Positions 15,903 through 24,043 of a stretch of DNA of 39,895 nucleotides are shown here, one piece after another. The DNA comes from Bacteroidaceae bacterium (GTDB lineage: Bacteria > Bacteroidota > Bacteroidia > Bacteroidales > Bacteroidaceae), in contig JAILDV010000024.1 in the NCBI GenBank assembly GCA_024688885.1, forward strand, positions 1 through 39,895, read 5' to 3'. A program made the position numbers and the translations under genes. The notes below the pieces were generated by a model. That model saw only the letters and a list, made by a program, of their open reading frames with translations. It was not told the DNA's origin and did no database searches. Position 1 is the first letter of the stretch. The number at the start of each line of letters is the position of its first letter.

Positions 15903-17477
15903 TCAGAAGCGGAAACCAAAGGTTGCCATGAGCTGTGAGCGGTTGGCATCAATTTTGGTGGATTGCAAACCCTCATTGTCGAATGCATAGAAGTCACCCT
16001 TCTGTGCCTGATACTGCCATGCAAGGTCCACATAACCACCTTTGTAGCGATAACCCAATCCAACAGAGAAGCGATTGATGGCTCCCCAATTGGTGTAGTC
16101 CGTCTCAGTGTAAGGACCGTCATAACCGATGGTACGGAACGCATCTTTCTTGAATGGAGAGGACACGAAGTTGTAGCCCACACGGAACGAGAGTGATTCG
16201 ATTGGCTTGTACTCTGCACCCACCTTCAAGGTGTGCTGTCCACGAAGGGTTTGTTCGGTGATTCTGTTCATGTTACGGAAATAATCGGAATTGTAGCCAT
16301 CCACCTCACTGTAATGAGCGGTGCCTAAATCCTGGAACTCATATTCTGCACCAATGGCAAAGTTCTGTCCGATAGTATGTCCAAGGCTCACACCAAACTT
16401 CCATGGTGTGCGGTAACGGTAATCGTATTCAGCATTATTGTTTGAGGCCAAATATTGATCATTAACGAAAAGATCTGAACCATTGGCATCTGTCATACGG
16501 AACCAAGTGGGCGTATGCACATAAGCACCGAAACGGAAGGGACTGTCTTCGACAGGACGACAGATGAAACCAAGTTTCACATCAAAACCATCGCCCTCCG
16601 TCTTGTACCAGTTGGTGAAATCGTAAACACAGCCATCCACTCCCTGTTCCTGATAGAAGGACTCGCGGTTGTAGTCAATGTCGTAAACACCAACCGATGC
16701 ACCCAAGAAGAACTGGTCGCTAATGTTGAAAGAGAGGTTGACATCTGCCTGAACATTGCCACCAAAAGTAGCACGCTCGTAGTAGGCTTTCTGAGCGCCA
16801 GCACCTTCATAGGCTACCATTGCCACTTTCCCCTCATCACTTTTCTGCAGATAATCAGGGTTCGTTTCATCAAAAAGTTCACTTCCCAAGTAATTATTAT
16901 CCTTATCGTAATAGGATTCAAACAACAATCCACCACGACGATTCCCTGAATAAACGCCTGCTGACATATCAGCCATCGAGCCCCAGTAATCATTGGTCAA
17001 GCTGTAGGCACAAAGGTCTGCTATCTGGAAAGTCTGGCTATAGGTGTCTTCCAGATGCTGAACATTGGTCAACTGATTAAAGAGGAAATTGCGCTTCTTC
17101 TGGAAGTTCACACCAAAATTTACGAACTGTAAACCCTTGTTGGTAGGCGTGTCCATATCAAAGGCGATAAGCACACCACCTTGGTCAAGAGACATACGGG
17201 AACCATCATGCCCCATTGCGCCATCACCGGTAAAGAGACCACTGATGCTAATGGCTGCATCACTACTACGATACACGCCCGTACCTGCAGGGTTGGTGCT
17301 CATCACACTGACATCGCCACCAAGAGCACCAAGTGCTCCACCCATTGCCACAAAACGGGCAGTTCCGTTCAAATCGCTGTTGGCGAAGGTCTGCGCATCA
17401 TAGCTGTCCTGTGCGTATGCTGCACCTGCCACACTCATGAGTGCTGTGAGCAGAAGATATTTATTCATTCTTTTCAT
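15903..17477 (-). CDS. OmpP1/FadL-family outer-membrane protein
   Basis: The 524-residue protein has a signal peptide (MKRMNKYLLLTALMSVAGAAYAQ), then FVAMGGALGALGGDVSVMSTNPAGTGVY, the NPAG segment typical of the FadL/TodX/OmpP1 family. Alternating hydrophobic and aromatic beta-strands follow to a C-terminal Phe (MATFGFRF), the outer-membrane assembly signal. Family members carry hydrophobic compounds such as fatty acids across the outer membrane; the substrate here is unknown. The gene starts 56 bases after the unrecognised secreted protein gene and shows no promoter box of its own, so the two may be co-transcribed. Confidence 0.85.
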   Translation of the reverse strand: MKRMNKYLLLTALMSVAGAAYAQDSYDAQTFANSDLNGTARFVAMGGALGALGGDVSVMSTNPAGTGVYRSSDAAISISGLFTGDGAMGHDGSRMSLDQGGVLIAFDMDTPTNKGLQFVNFGVNFQKKRNFLFNQLTNVQHLEDTYSQTFQIADLCAYSLTNDYWGSMADMSAGVYSGNRRGGLLFESYYDKDNNYLGSELFDETNPDYLQKSDEGKVAMVAYEGAGAQKAYYERATFGGNVQADVNLSFNISDQFFLGASVGVYDIDYNRESFYQEQGVDGCVYDFTNWYKTEGDGFDVKLGFICRPVEDSPFRFGAYVHTPTWFRMTDANGSDLFVNDQYLASNNNAEYDYRYRTPWKFGVSLGHTIGQNFAIGAEYEFQDLGTAHYSEVDGYNSDYFRNMNRITEQTLRGQHTLKVGAEYKPIESLSFRVGYNFVSSPFKKDAFRTIGYDGPYTETDYTNWGAINRFSVGLGYRYKGGYVDLAWQYQAQKGDFYAFDNEGLQSTKIDANRSQLMATFGFRF

Positions 17478-17533
17478 GTTTTATCTTTTATATAATGTGT
17501 ATTTATAACTGACGAAAATGAACAAGATGGTGA

Positions 17534-18748
17534 TTAGCGTCTACCGCCTCCACTACGGCCACCGCCACCGCCTCCACCGAAGCTACCGCCTCCACGACTA
17601 CCTCCGCCTACACTACCAATGCTTCCTGCAGAGCTACGTGTAGTCGTTGTGGGTGTGTATGTACGCGTCTGAGGCTGCGTAGTGCGTGTTGGCTGCTGAA
17701 CAGTGCGTGTCTGCTGTTGCTGTGTACGTGTCTGAGGCTGAACAGTCGTACGACCATTAATGGGCTGAGTGACTGTTGTGCGAGTGGGCTGATAAGTGCT
17801 GTTTCCAATCGTGCTTCTTCTTGCAGCACCTTCACGAGCAGAATTATAGACCTGTGTACGTGTTCCTTGATTGGTTGCAGTTGCCACACGACCTGTACGA
17901 GCATTGGTGTAATCTGTATAAGATGTGCCACTGGTACGAGTATTCGCTATACGACTGCCCTGCACAGTGGTGCGTGTACGTCCTGCTGCCGTCGTGCCAC
18001 CAACCACACCAACACGTGAACCGAGTGCACTGGTGCGTGTGTTCAAGTTGCGACCACCCACAGCATTTGTACGGATGCGGTTGCCTGCTGCCATGTGTCC
18101 ACGAGAAGAATTAAACTCGCGGGGAACAATATTACGACGATAAGAGGTGTAATATACAGGGCGACTCCAACCTGGTCCCCATCCCCAGTATGTCCAGCTG
18201 TAAGGATGACTCCATCCCCAGATGCTTCCATACCAGCAGTCCCAAGGTCCCCATGTCCAGCCATAGCTCCAGCCATAATGCCAATACCAAGGATCCCATG
18301 GATCATAGAGATAATCCCATGCACCATAACCATAATACAAATCCCAATAGTAAGGACTTGTCAGTGCATAGAGACGTGGACTGTGGAAACGGACTATACG
18401 ACGAGAGTAACGATAGTCCAGTTCAGGGTCGTTCAAGTCATAAATGGGTTGCCCATTGTCAATCGTATCGATTCGTGCTGCGAGTGAATCGTCCATATAT
18501 GCCCCGCCAGCATTTTGAAAATCACCACCATACACATAGCGACGATTGTATTCGTCTTCACTGCGTGTATTGCTATGGTAGTCCACCACTGTCGGTGCTG
18601 CAACTGTTTGAGTACGCGCCGCCATAGATGATGCCACTCTTTTTTGTGCCGCTTCTTTCGCCTTCTTGGATGAGGTGAAGTAGAGGTCGTCCTGTGCCAT
18701 GCTGAGCAATGGAACCAGAACCAAAGCCAATGTCAACAATCTCTTCAT
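17534..18748 (-). CDS. Unrecognised secreted protein with Trp/Tyr-rich core, Arg/Thr repeats and glycine-rich tail
   Basis: I do not recognise this family. From ATG 18748 it has 404 residues; ATG 18775 would add nine and is also possible. It has a signal peptide (MKRLLTLALVLVPLLSMAQ), a charged region, then about residues 120-195 extremely rich in Trp, Tyr, Gly and Pro (WDPWYWHYGWSYGW). Residues 200-370 are low-complexity with recurrent TRT, RT and Gln/Thr-rich motifs, and the protein ends in a Gly/Ser/Arg tail with runs of GGGG. The composition suggests a disordered, basic, aromatic protein of the periplasm or surface. A TACCTTTG promoter is at 18797-18804, and the OmpP1/FadL gene follows 56 bases downstream. 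Confidence 0.75.
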   Translation of the reverse strand: MKRLLTLALVLVPLLSMAQDDLYFTSSKKAKEAAQKRVASSMAARTQTVAAPTVVDYHSNTRSEDEYNRRYVYGGDFQNAGGAYMDDSLAARIDTIDNGQPIYDLNDPELDYRYSRRIVRFHSPRLYALTSPYYWDLYYGYGAWDYLYDPWDPWYWHYGWSYGWTWGPWDCWYGSIWGWSHPYSWTYWGWGPGWSRPVYYTSYRRNIVPREFNSSRGHMAAGNRIRTNAVGGRNLNTRTSALGSRVGVVGGTTAAGRTRTTVQGSRIANTRTSGTSYTDYTNARTGRVATATNQGTRTQVYNSAREGAARRSTIGNSTYQPTRTTVTQPINGRTTVQPQTRTQQQQTRTVQQPTRTTQPQTRTYTPTTTTRSSAGSIGSVGGGSRGGGSFGGGGGGGRSGGGRR

Positions 18749-18796
18749 GTCCGTTCTGTTTTTATGGTTTGACATTATGATAGATTATAACTGATG

Positions 18797-18804
18797 CAAA
18801 GGTA
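18797..18804 (-). promoter_or_regulatory. Promoter -7 box TACCTTTG of the Trp/Tyr-rich protein gene
   Basis: Exact TAnnTTTG match 48 bases before ATG 18748 and 21 bases before ATG 18775, so it does not decide between the two starts. No clear -33 TTG is visible. Confidence 0.55.
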
Positions 18805-18833
18805 CAAATAATTTTCATTACTTTATATTGAAA

Positions 18834-18852
18834 TCCCTACCTTCATAGGGGA
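18834..18852 (-). terminator. Weak terminator-like hairpin after the MATE gene
   Basis: TCCCTA (18834-18839) pairs with TAGGGGA (18846-18852) with a one-base bulge, followed on the minus strand by TTTCAATAT. It lies 13 bases after the MATE stop codon. Short stem, so only a suggestion. Confidence 0.3.
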
Positions 18853-18864
18853 AAATCCCTAAAT

Positions 18865-20202
18865 TCATTTTACAAAGCCTTTTGAACGCCATTTTCCAGA
18901 CTTCCAACGACGCATAAGGACAACACCACGTATGTTCTCGTCAAGGGCAAAACCTATCCACATACCCACAAGTCCATAACCAAGCGGAATGCCAATGACA
19001 TAACTAACACCCACAGCCACAACCCACTGGAATATGACACCTATCACCACTGGATAGACGGCATCTCCCGTAGCACGCAAAGTGCCGCAGGCAAAGATGT
19101 TCGACACACGACCTATCTCCAAGAAGAAGTCAACAACAAACACCCACACACCCATTGTGATGATTTCCTCATTATCAGTGAAAGCACAGAGAATGGGACG
19201 TCCAAACACAGCCAACAGTGCAGAACCTGTCAATGTGATGATCATTGACCAACGGTAGAAGAAATTGCCAAGGATGTAAGCAGCCTGATGACGCCGTTGC
19301 CCCACGAGATGTCCCACAAGAATGTCCCCACCCTGCGTGATGCTGATGCAGAACAAAAAGACGAACACGATGATATTGGCGCAGTAAGTGCGAGCAGCCA
19401 ACGCCTCATTGCTAATCTGATTGATGAAGAACGTGATGACCACCTGCGACAAACTGTAGGATAAGTTCTCGCTCATGGCAGGAATACCAATATGCAGCAG
19501 AAGGCGAAGTTCACGCCAAGGGACAGGACGGAAATATTCAAGAGGGAATCGGGAGATATGTTTCTTGAAATGGATGATGGCCAGCAGCACCATAGCAATG
19601 GCACGACTGGCTGCAGTGGCAATGGCTGCACCCTCGACACCCATCTGCGGACAGCCCCAATGCCCGAAAATAAGGGCATAGTTACCCAAGATGTTCAAAA
19701 CATTGGCAATGCCCGTCACCACCATCGGATAAACCACCTTGTCTGCACTGCGCAACGAGGCGGAGAACGTCAGCGACAATGCCTGAAAGAATGACAGAGC
19801 ACCCGTCAGACGCAGATAAGCCAGTCCATCCCCCATCAGTTCGGGGCGCAACCCCATCAACAACAGGAGTTCCTCCGCATAGAAGAAAAGCAATGCGCTG
19901 ACCACCATGCCAAAGACCAGATTCGCCACCAGTGCCATGCCCACCACCTGCACAAGACGTTTATGCAGTCCTGCTCCGATGTATTGCGCACAAAGGATGG
20001 CTGCGCCCATCGAGAAAAACTGATAGACGAGAAACACCAACGACATGAGCTGGTTATCAAGCCCCACTGCCGCCACGCTATTGTCGCTGTAACGACTCAG
20101 CATCACGGTGTCAACGGCACCCAACAGCATCACCAACGCAATCTCAATGAAAACTGGGATAGTCAGTACCTTCAATTGCCGCTTCAAGGTGTGTTTGTGC
20201 AT
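18865..20202 (-). CDS. MATE-family multidrug/organic cation exporter
   Basis: The protein is 445 residues from ATG 20202 (MHKHTLKRQLKVLTIPVFIE). The frame is open upstream to 20274, but that stretch contains the TACCTTTG promoter, so the longer start is unlikely. There are about twelve hydrophobic helices in two repeated halves. The first helix region has the typical LTIPVFIEIALVMLLGAVDTVMLSRYSDNSVAAVG, and the second half repeats it as LLLHIGIPAMSENLSYSLSQVVITFFI. MATE proteins expel cationic compounds in exchange for Na+ or H+. It stands alone. Confidence 0.93.
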   Translation of the reverse strand: MHKHTLKRQLKVLTIPVFIEIALVMLLGAVDTVMLSRYSDNSVAAVGLDNQLMSLVFLVYQFFSMGAAILCAQYIGAGLHKRLVQVVGMALVANLVFGMVVSALLFFYAEELLLLMGLRPELMGDGLAYLRLTGALSFFQALSLTFSASLRSADKVVYPMVVTGIANVLNILGNYALIFGHWGCPQMGVEGAAIATAASRAIAMVLLAIIHFKKHISRFPLEYFRPVPWRELRLLLHIGIPAMSENLSYSLSQVVITFFINQISNEALAARTYCANIIVFVFLFCISITQGGDILVGHLVGQRRHQAAYILGNFFYRWSMIITLTGSALLAVFGRPILCAFTDNEEIITMGVWVFVVDFFLEIGRVSNIFACGTLRATGDAVYPVVIGVIFQWVVAVGVSYVIGIPLGYGLVGMWIGFALDENIRGVVLMRRWKSGKWRSKGFVK

Positions 20203-20233
20203 ATACAATTCCCTATTATATCTGTTTTGTTTG

Positions 20234-20241
20234 CAAAGGTA
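20234..20241 (-). promoter_or_regulatory. Promoter -7 box TACCTTTG of the MATE gene
   Basis: TTTG-N19-TACCTTTG on the minus strand, 31 bases before ATG 20202. It argues against the longer reading-frame start at 20274. Confidence 0.7.
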
Positions 20242-20317
20242 CGACTTTATTTTTAAATCACAAAGAAAAAACACCCACAGAGCCTATGGGCCTTATCTGT
20301 GCCAGCAAGACAATTTG

Positions 20318-20349
20318 GTCATTTTGTCATTTCGTCATTTTGTCATTTT
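20318..20349. repeat. Four-unit octamer repeat GTCATTTt
   Basis: GTCATTTT, GTCATTTC, GTCATTTT and GTCATTTT run consecutively in the MATE/GH127 intergenic gap. Confidence 0.7.
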
Positions 20350-20374
20350 GGGGTACAAAAGTCGTACGTCGTTG

Positions 20375-20455
20375 CCCCTTTGAGCTTTACGACGTTAGGC
20401 TCACGAGGATAGCGACGTAAAGCTCGTGTACTTTACGACGTTCGGAAAAAAGGGG
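20375..20455. repeat. Nested inverted and direct repeats (ACGACGTT/CGTAAAG) in the MATE/GH127 gap
   Basis: GAGCTTTACG (20382-20391) and CGTAAAGCTC (20416-20425) are perfect 10-bp reverse complements. They sit inside an outer pair CCCCTTT (20375-20381) and AAAGGGG (20449-20455). The 12-mer CTTTACGACGTT occurs at 20385-20396 and 20431-20442. The 383-base gap 20203-20585 holds these repeats and two promoters, but no credible gene. Confidence 0.6.
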
Positions 20456-20561
20456 ATGCGGAGTTAACAAAAAAATGAAGAACGAGGACGACAAAAAGGG
20501 GAAATAGGCATCAAAAAAATCTTTTCCGCGCATGACACTTGGGTATGTCGAAGAAAACCAC

Positions 20562-20569
20562 TAATTTTG
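20562..20569 (+). promoter_or_regulatory. Promoter -7 box TAATTTTG of the GH127-like gene
   Basis: TTG (20539-20541), a 20-base spacer and TAATTTTG fit the Bacteroidetes pattern. ATG 20586 follows 16 bases after the box, so the leader would be only about 10 bases. Confidence 0.6.
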
Positions 20570-20585
20570 GACACAAATTAACGAT

Positions 20586-23500
20586 ATGAACACCATAAGT
20601 AGTAAAACAAATCTGATTCTTTGTGGCGCACTATGCCTCTTTCTTGCATGGTCCACACATGCATGGTCCACTCCCAAAACCAAACAACGCACCATCAAAA
20701 AAGTGGAAACCATTCAAGTGGAAACACCTGTGGGTACTGCACCCCGACTGCCTTGGCAAGTATGGGTCACTTACAGCGACGGGACTCACGAATGGCGACA
20801 AACCAGATGGATGAATTCCCAACTCTCCACAGAACGCCAAGAAGCCAATCCCGAACTCAATCCGGCAGGAAAAACATACACGGTTGAGGGTTTCATTATC
20901 GGTGACAACACCACCGAGAACGGCTACCCTATCACCGCCAAAGTCAGCGTGACCTCTCAGCCATGGAAAGTTCCCAGCAACACCCCTGCCGCTCAGCCTC
21001 TTCCGTTAAGCGATGTGGTGATTAAGGGCGATAACAGGTTGACCAATAATCGTGACCTTGCCATCAAGACCATCCTCTCTTGGAATGTAGAGCAACAGCT
21101 TTACAACTATCGGGACACGTATGGACTCCCCACCGAAGGCTACCCGAAAGCCGATGGTTGGGACTCCCCTACCACCAAACTGAAAGGACATGGCAGCGGA
21201 CACTATATGAGTGCACTTGCCTTTGCCTATGCTTCAGCCACTAAAACCGAGCATAAAATGCAGCTCCGCACCCGCATCCAGCACATGGTGGACGAACTGC
21301 GAAAATGTCAGGAACGCACCTTTGTCTGGGACAGCACCTTAAACAGATATTGGGAAGCGCGTGACTATGCACCCGAAGAGGAACTGAAACAGATGAAAGG
21401 TAATTGGGCTGCTTTTGACGAATACAAGAAAGATTATCAACACTATGGCTATGGCTACCTCAATGCCATCCCTGCCGCTCACCCCGTTCTTGTCGAATTT
21501 TATCGTGAATACAACAATGAAGAATGGGTGTGGGCACCCTACTACAGCATTCACAAACAATTGGCTGGTCTCATTGACATTGCCAACGTGATGAGCTACG
21601 CACCAACCATCCGACCGAGAAGTGAAGTATCACCTCATGCAAGAACACCTCTATATACCACAAACAAAGAGATTGCAGACAAAGCTTTACTGATAGCAAA
21701 AGACATGGGATTGTGGGTTTGGAACCGCATGCACTACCGTACTTATGTAAAGACTGATGGCACTGTAGCAGAGCGTCATGCCAAACCTGGCAATCGTTAC
21801 GAGATGTGGAACACATACATTGCGGGCGAAGTGGGCGGTATGGCAGAATCACTCTCTCGCCTTGCAGAAATGGTCAACGACTCTACTGAAAAGGCACACC
21901 TCATAGAGGCTGCCAACTGCTTCGACTCTCCAGCTTTCTTCGACCCTGTTGCAAAAAATGTTGATGACATCCGCACCCGTCATGCCAACCAACACATTCC
22001 CATGATTACGGGTGCATTACGTTCGTACATTATTAATAATACTCCCTACTACTACAACCTTGCCTACAACTTTTGGAATCTTGTGCAAGGACGTTACACT
22101 TATGCAATGGGTGGCGTTGGAAATGGGGAAATGTTCCGGCAGCCCTATTCACAAATGTTATCCATGAACACGAATGTGCAGAGTGACTTCCGACGCAACA
22201 TGTACCCCAATCCCACCATCAATGAGACTTGTTGCACTTACAACCTTGCCAAGTTGTCCAAAGACCTCAATTGCTTCGACCCTGATAATGCGGCATACAT
22301 GGATTACTATGAACGGGTGCTCTACAACCAAATTGTAGGTTCCGTTCATCCCGAACATTGGGGCGTCACATACCATTATGCAGTGGGAATGAATGCACGT
22401 AAGCCTTATGGTAATTTGACTCCACAAAGCACCTGTTGTGGAGGAACTGGCGCAGAGAATCACGTGAAATATCAAGAGGCTGCTTACTTCGCGAAGGGCA
22501 ACACCCTTTGGGTGACTCTTTATCTGCCATCAGAAGCCCAATGGAGAGCAAACACCATCAAGCAGGATTGTGAATGGCCTGCAGAGAAAAGCACCATTAC
22601 ATTCAAACCAGCCATCAACAAGAAACTCCACACCTTTTCCATCAAATTACGTGTGCCTTATTGGGCGACCAGTGGTTTTGATGTAAAATTGAACGGTCAT
22701 TCCATCGCCAAGAAATACAAACCCAGTTCATACGTGGAAATAGCAGAACGAGAATGGAGTGCCGACGACAAGATTGAAGTGTTGATGCCATTCAGTCCAC
22801 ACATCAATTGGGGACCTGACAAAATGGACATCGCAGCAACGGGCAAGAATGAAACACAAACTCCTTTTACCCCACAATGGGTAGGTGCTCTCATGTACGG
22901 CCCGCTTGTTATGGCGACTCCCGATATAAAGGAATGGAAGGATGCGGAATTCTCCTTGCATTCCGACCTGAGCGACATTCAGCCCAATGAAGCTTCTTCT
23001 GAAACAGGATTCAATGGCCATCTCTACACATTAACATTCAACGGAAAACAGTTCCAACCCGACTATTACCAAACAGAGAACTCCACCCACTACCTGCGCC
23101 TCAACATGGAAACTGGCAAGAAAAGCAGGAGCGAGAAAGGTGTTGACATGAGTTCTCTAAAGCATGCATTGCAAATTGCAAAAGAACGTGTGGATAGACA
23201 AACTGCGTGGAATGCTCTTTCCGTCAAGACACCCGCTTTCTCGCCATGGGCACCCTATGGCTATGCGAGATTGGTTCAGCAAGTAAATCAAGCAGAGGAA
23301 ATCATTCATAAATCAGTCCAAGCTATAACCCAAGACGAGGTTAATGCAGCTACGTCCACACTCAACATGGCCATCAACACCATGCGTCCAGGCAATCTTG
23401 CAGAGCCAGAAGACCTCGGCGAACTCCTTCAGATGCTCACCAAAGCAAAAAACAATCCCGACATAACTACCGATTTACGTGAAGCTATTAACTATGCTGA

Positions 23501-23609
23501 TATGGTTGTGCAATATGTGAATGACGGTTCAGGAACTCGTGATCTCATTGACAAAGCGCTCAAACTCCTTTGTGAGACGATGAAGTCAGCAGAAAAGACA
23601 AATGAATGA
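20586..23609 (+). CDS. GH127/GH146-like beta-L-arabinofuranosidase (DUF1680), secreted
   Basis: The 1007-residue protein has a signal peptide (cleavage near THAWS), an Ig-like domain (about 48-125; YSDGTHEWRQTRWMN and TYTVEGFI resemble bacterial Ig group 4), and an (alpha/alpha)6 barrel from about 140 to 620, followed by beta domains. In GH127 enzymes the active site holds zinc through one Glu and three Cys; here Glu547-Thr-Cys549 (NETCC) and Cys617-Cys618 (STCCGGTGAENH) match this, with Cys617 as the expected nucleophile. Residues about 900-1005 are helical, perhaps a FIVAR-like module. The enzyme should remove beta-L-arabinofuranose from plant glycans such as pectin side chains or extensins. 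It is not within an obvious polysaccharide utilisation locus: no SusC/SusD gene is in the window. Confidence 0.88.
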   Translation: MNTISSKTNLILCGALCLFLAWSTHAWSTPKTKQRTIKKVETIQVETPVGTAPRLPWQVWVTYSDGTHEWRQTRWMNSQLSTERQEANPELNPAGKTYTVEGFIIGDNTTENGYPITAKVSVTSQPWKVPSNTPAAQPLPLSDVVIKGDNRLTNNRDLAIKTILSWNVEQQLYNYRDTYGLPTEGYPKADGWDSPTTKLKGHGSGHYMSALAFAYASATKTEHKMQLRTRIQHMVDELRKCQERTFVWDSTLNRYWEARDYAPEEELKQMKGNWAAFDEYKKDYQHYGYGYLNAIPAAHPVLVEFYREYNNEEWVWAPYYSIHKQLAGLIDIANVMSYAPTIRPRSEVSPHARTPLYTTNKEIADKALLIAKDMGLWVWNRMHYRTYVKTDGTVAERHAKPGNRYEMWNTYIAGEVGGMAESLSRLAEMVNDSTEKAHLIEAANCFDSPAFFDPVAKNVDDIRTRHANQHIPMITGALRSYIINNTPYYYNLAYNFWNLVQGRYTYAMGGVGNGEMFRQPYSQMLSMNTNVQSDFRRNMYPNPTINETCCTYNLAKLSKDLNCFDPDNAAYMDYYERVLYNQIVGSVHPEHWGVTYHYAVGMNARKPYGNLTPQSTCCGGTGAENHVKYQEAAYFAKGNTLWVTLYLPSEAQWRANTIKQDCEWPAEKSTITFKPAINKKLHTFSIKLRVPYWATSGFDVKLNGHSIAKKYKPSSYVEIAEREWSADDKIEVLMPFSPHINWGPDKMDIAATGKNETQTPFTPQWVGALMYGPLVMATPDIKEWKDAEFSLHSDLSDIQPNEASSETGFNGHLYTLTFNGKQFQPDYYQTENSTHYLRLNMETGKKSRSEKGVDMSSLKHALQIAKERVDRQTAWNALSVKTPAFSPWAPYGYARLVQQVNQAEEIIHKSVQAITQDEVNAATSTLNMAINTMRPGNLAEPEDLGELLQMLTKAKNNPDITTDLREAINYADMVVQYVNDGSGTRDLIDKALKLLCETMKSAEKTNE

Positions 23610-23709
23610 AGAATCCTCCCACACCCTTGCCGCACGAGCCTGATATATTGCAGATTATTTGCAAATACGTGAGTTTCCTTGATGATTCTCGAATAGCTAT
23701 TGTCCCTGG

Positions 23710-24000
23710 TCATCTCCCATTGATGTCCGATTGTTGCACCAATTGGATGATGGTCTTGACCGTCTTCTCCCATGAAAACCTTTTGGCATTCACAAAACCT
23801 TTTGACACAAGCGTAGAGCGGAGCGTGTTATCCGCATTCAGAAACTGCCTGATAGTATCTCTCATTTCTTCTACATGGTAAGGATTAAAGAAAATAGCAG
23901 CATCTCCACACACTTCCCTCAACACAGGAATATCGGACGACAATACAGGACAGCCGCACTTCATTGCCTCAATATATAAAAGATAGAATGTAAAAAGGGG
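23710..24000 (-). pseudogene. Truncated glycosyltransferase family 4-like remnant
   Basis: An open frame of about 95 residues encodes the C-terminal part of a group 1 (GT4, GT-B fold) glycosyltransferase. It shows LLYIEAMKCGCPVLSSDIPVLREVCGDAAIFF-NPYHVEEM, the nucleotide-sugar-binding E-x7-E region, and then the last helices (KGFVNAKRFSWEKTVKTI). The whole N-terminal acceptor domain and the first part of the donor domain are missing; homology fades at about 23990, where the ppdK terminator begins. There is no ATG at its 5' end. It is best read as a gene remnant. The rest of the gap 23610-24043 holds only the terminator. Confidence 0.75.
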
Positions 24001-24026
24001 CCTGCCCAAGCGGACAGATCCCTTTT
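23994..24026 (-). terminator. Terminator hairpin of ppdK
   Basis: On the minus strand a 12-position stem (one wobble, one mismatch) ends in CCCCTTTTT, 18 bases after the ppdK stop codon. The arms on the plus strand are AAAAGGGGCCTG and CAGATCCCTTTT. Confidence 0.7.
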
Positions 24027-24043
24027 ATTATGATAGAGTGAAT

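Noticed and set aside
18865-20274. Longer start for the MATE gene at 20274
   Set aside because: The extension contains the TACCTTTG promoter at 20234-20241 and encodes a non-conserved Cys/Lys-rich stretch.
23610-23709. Possible terminator for the GH127-like gene
   Set aside because: No stable hairpin with a T-tract was found by eye in this stretch.
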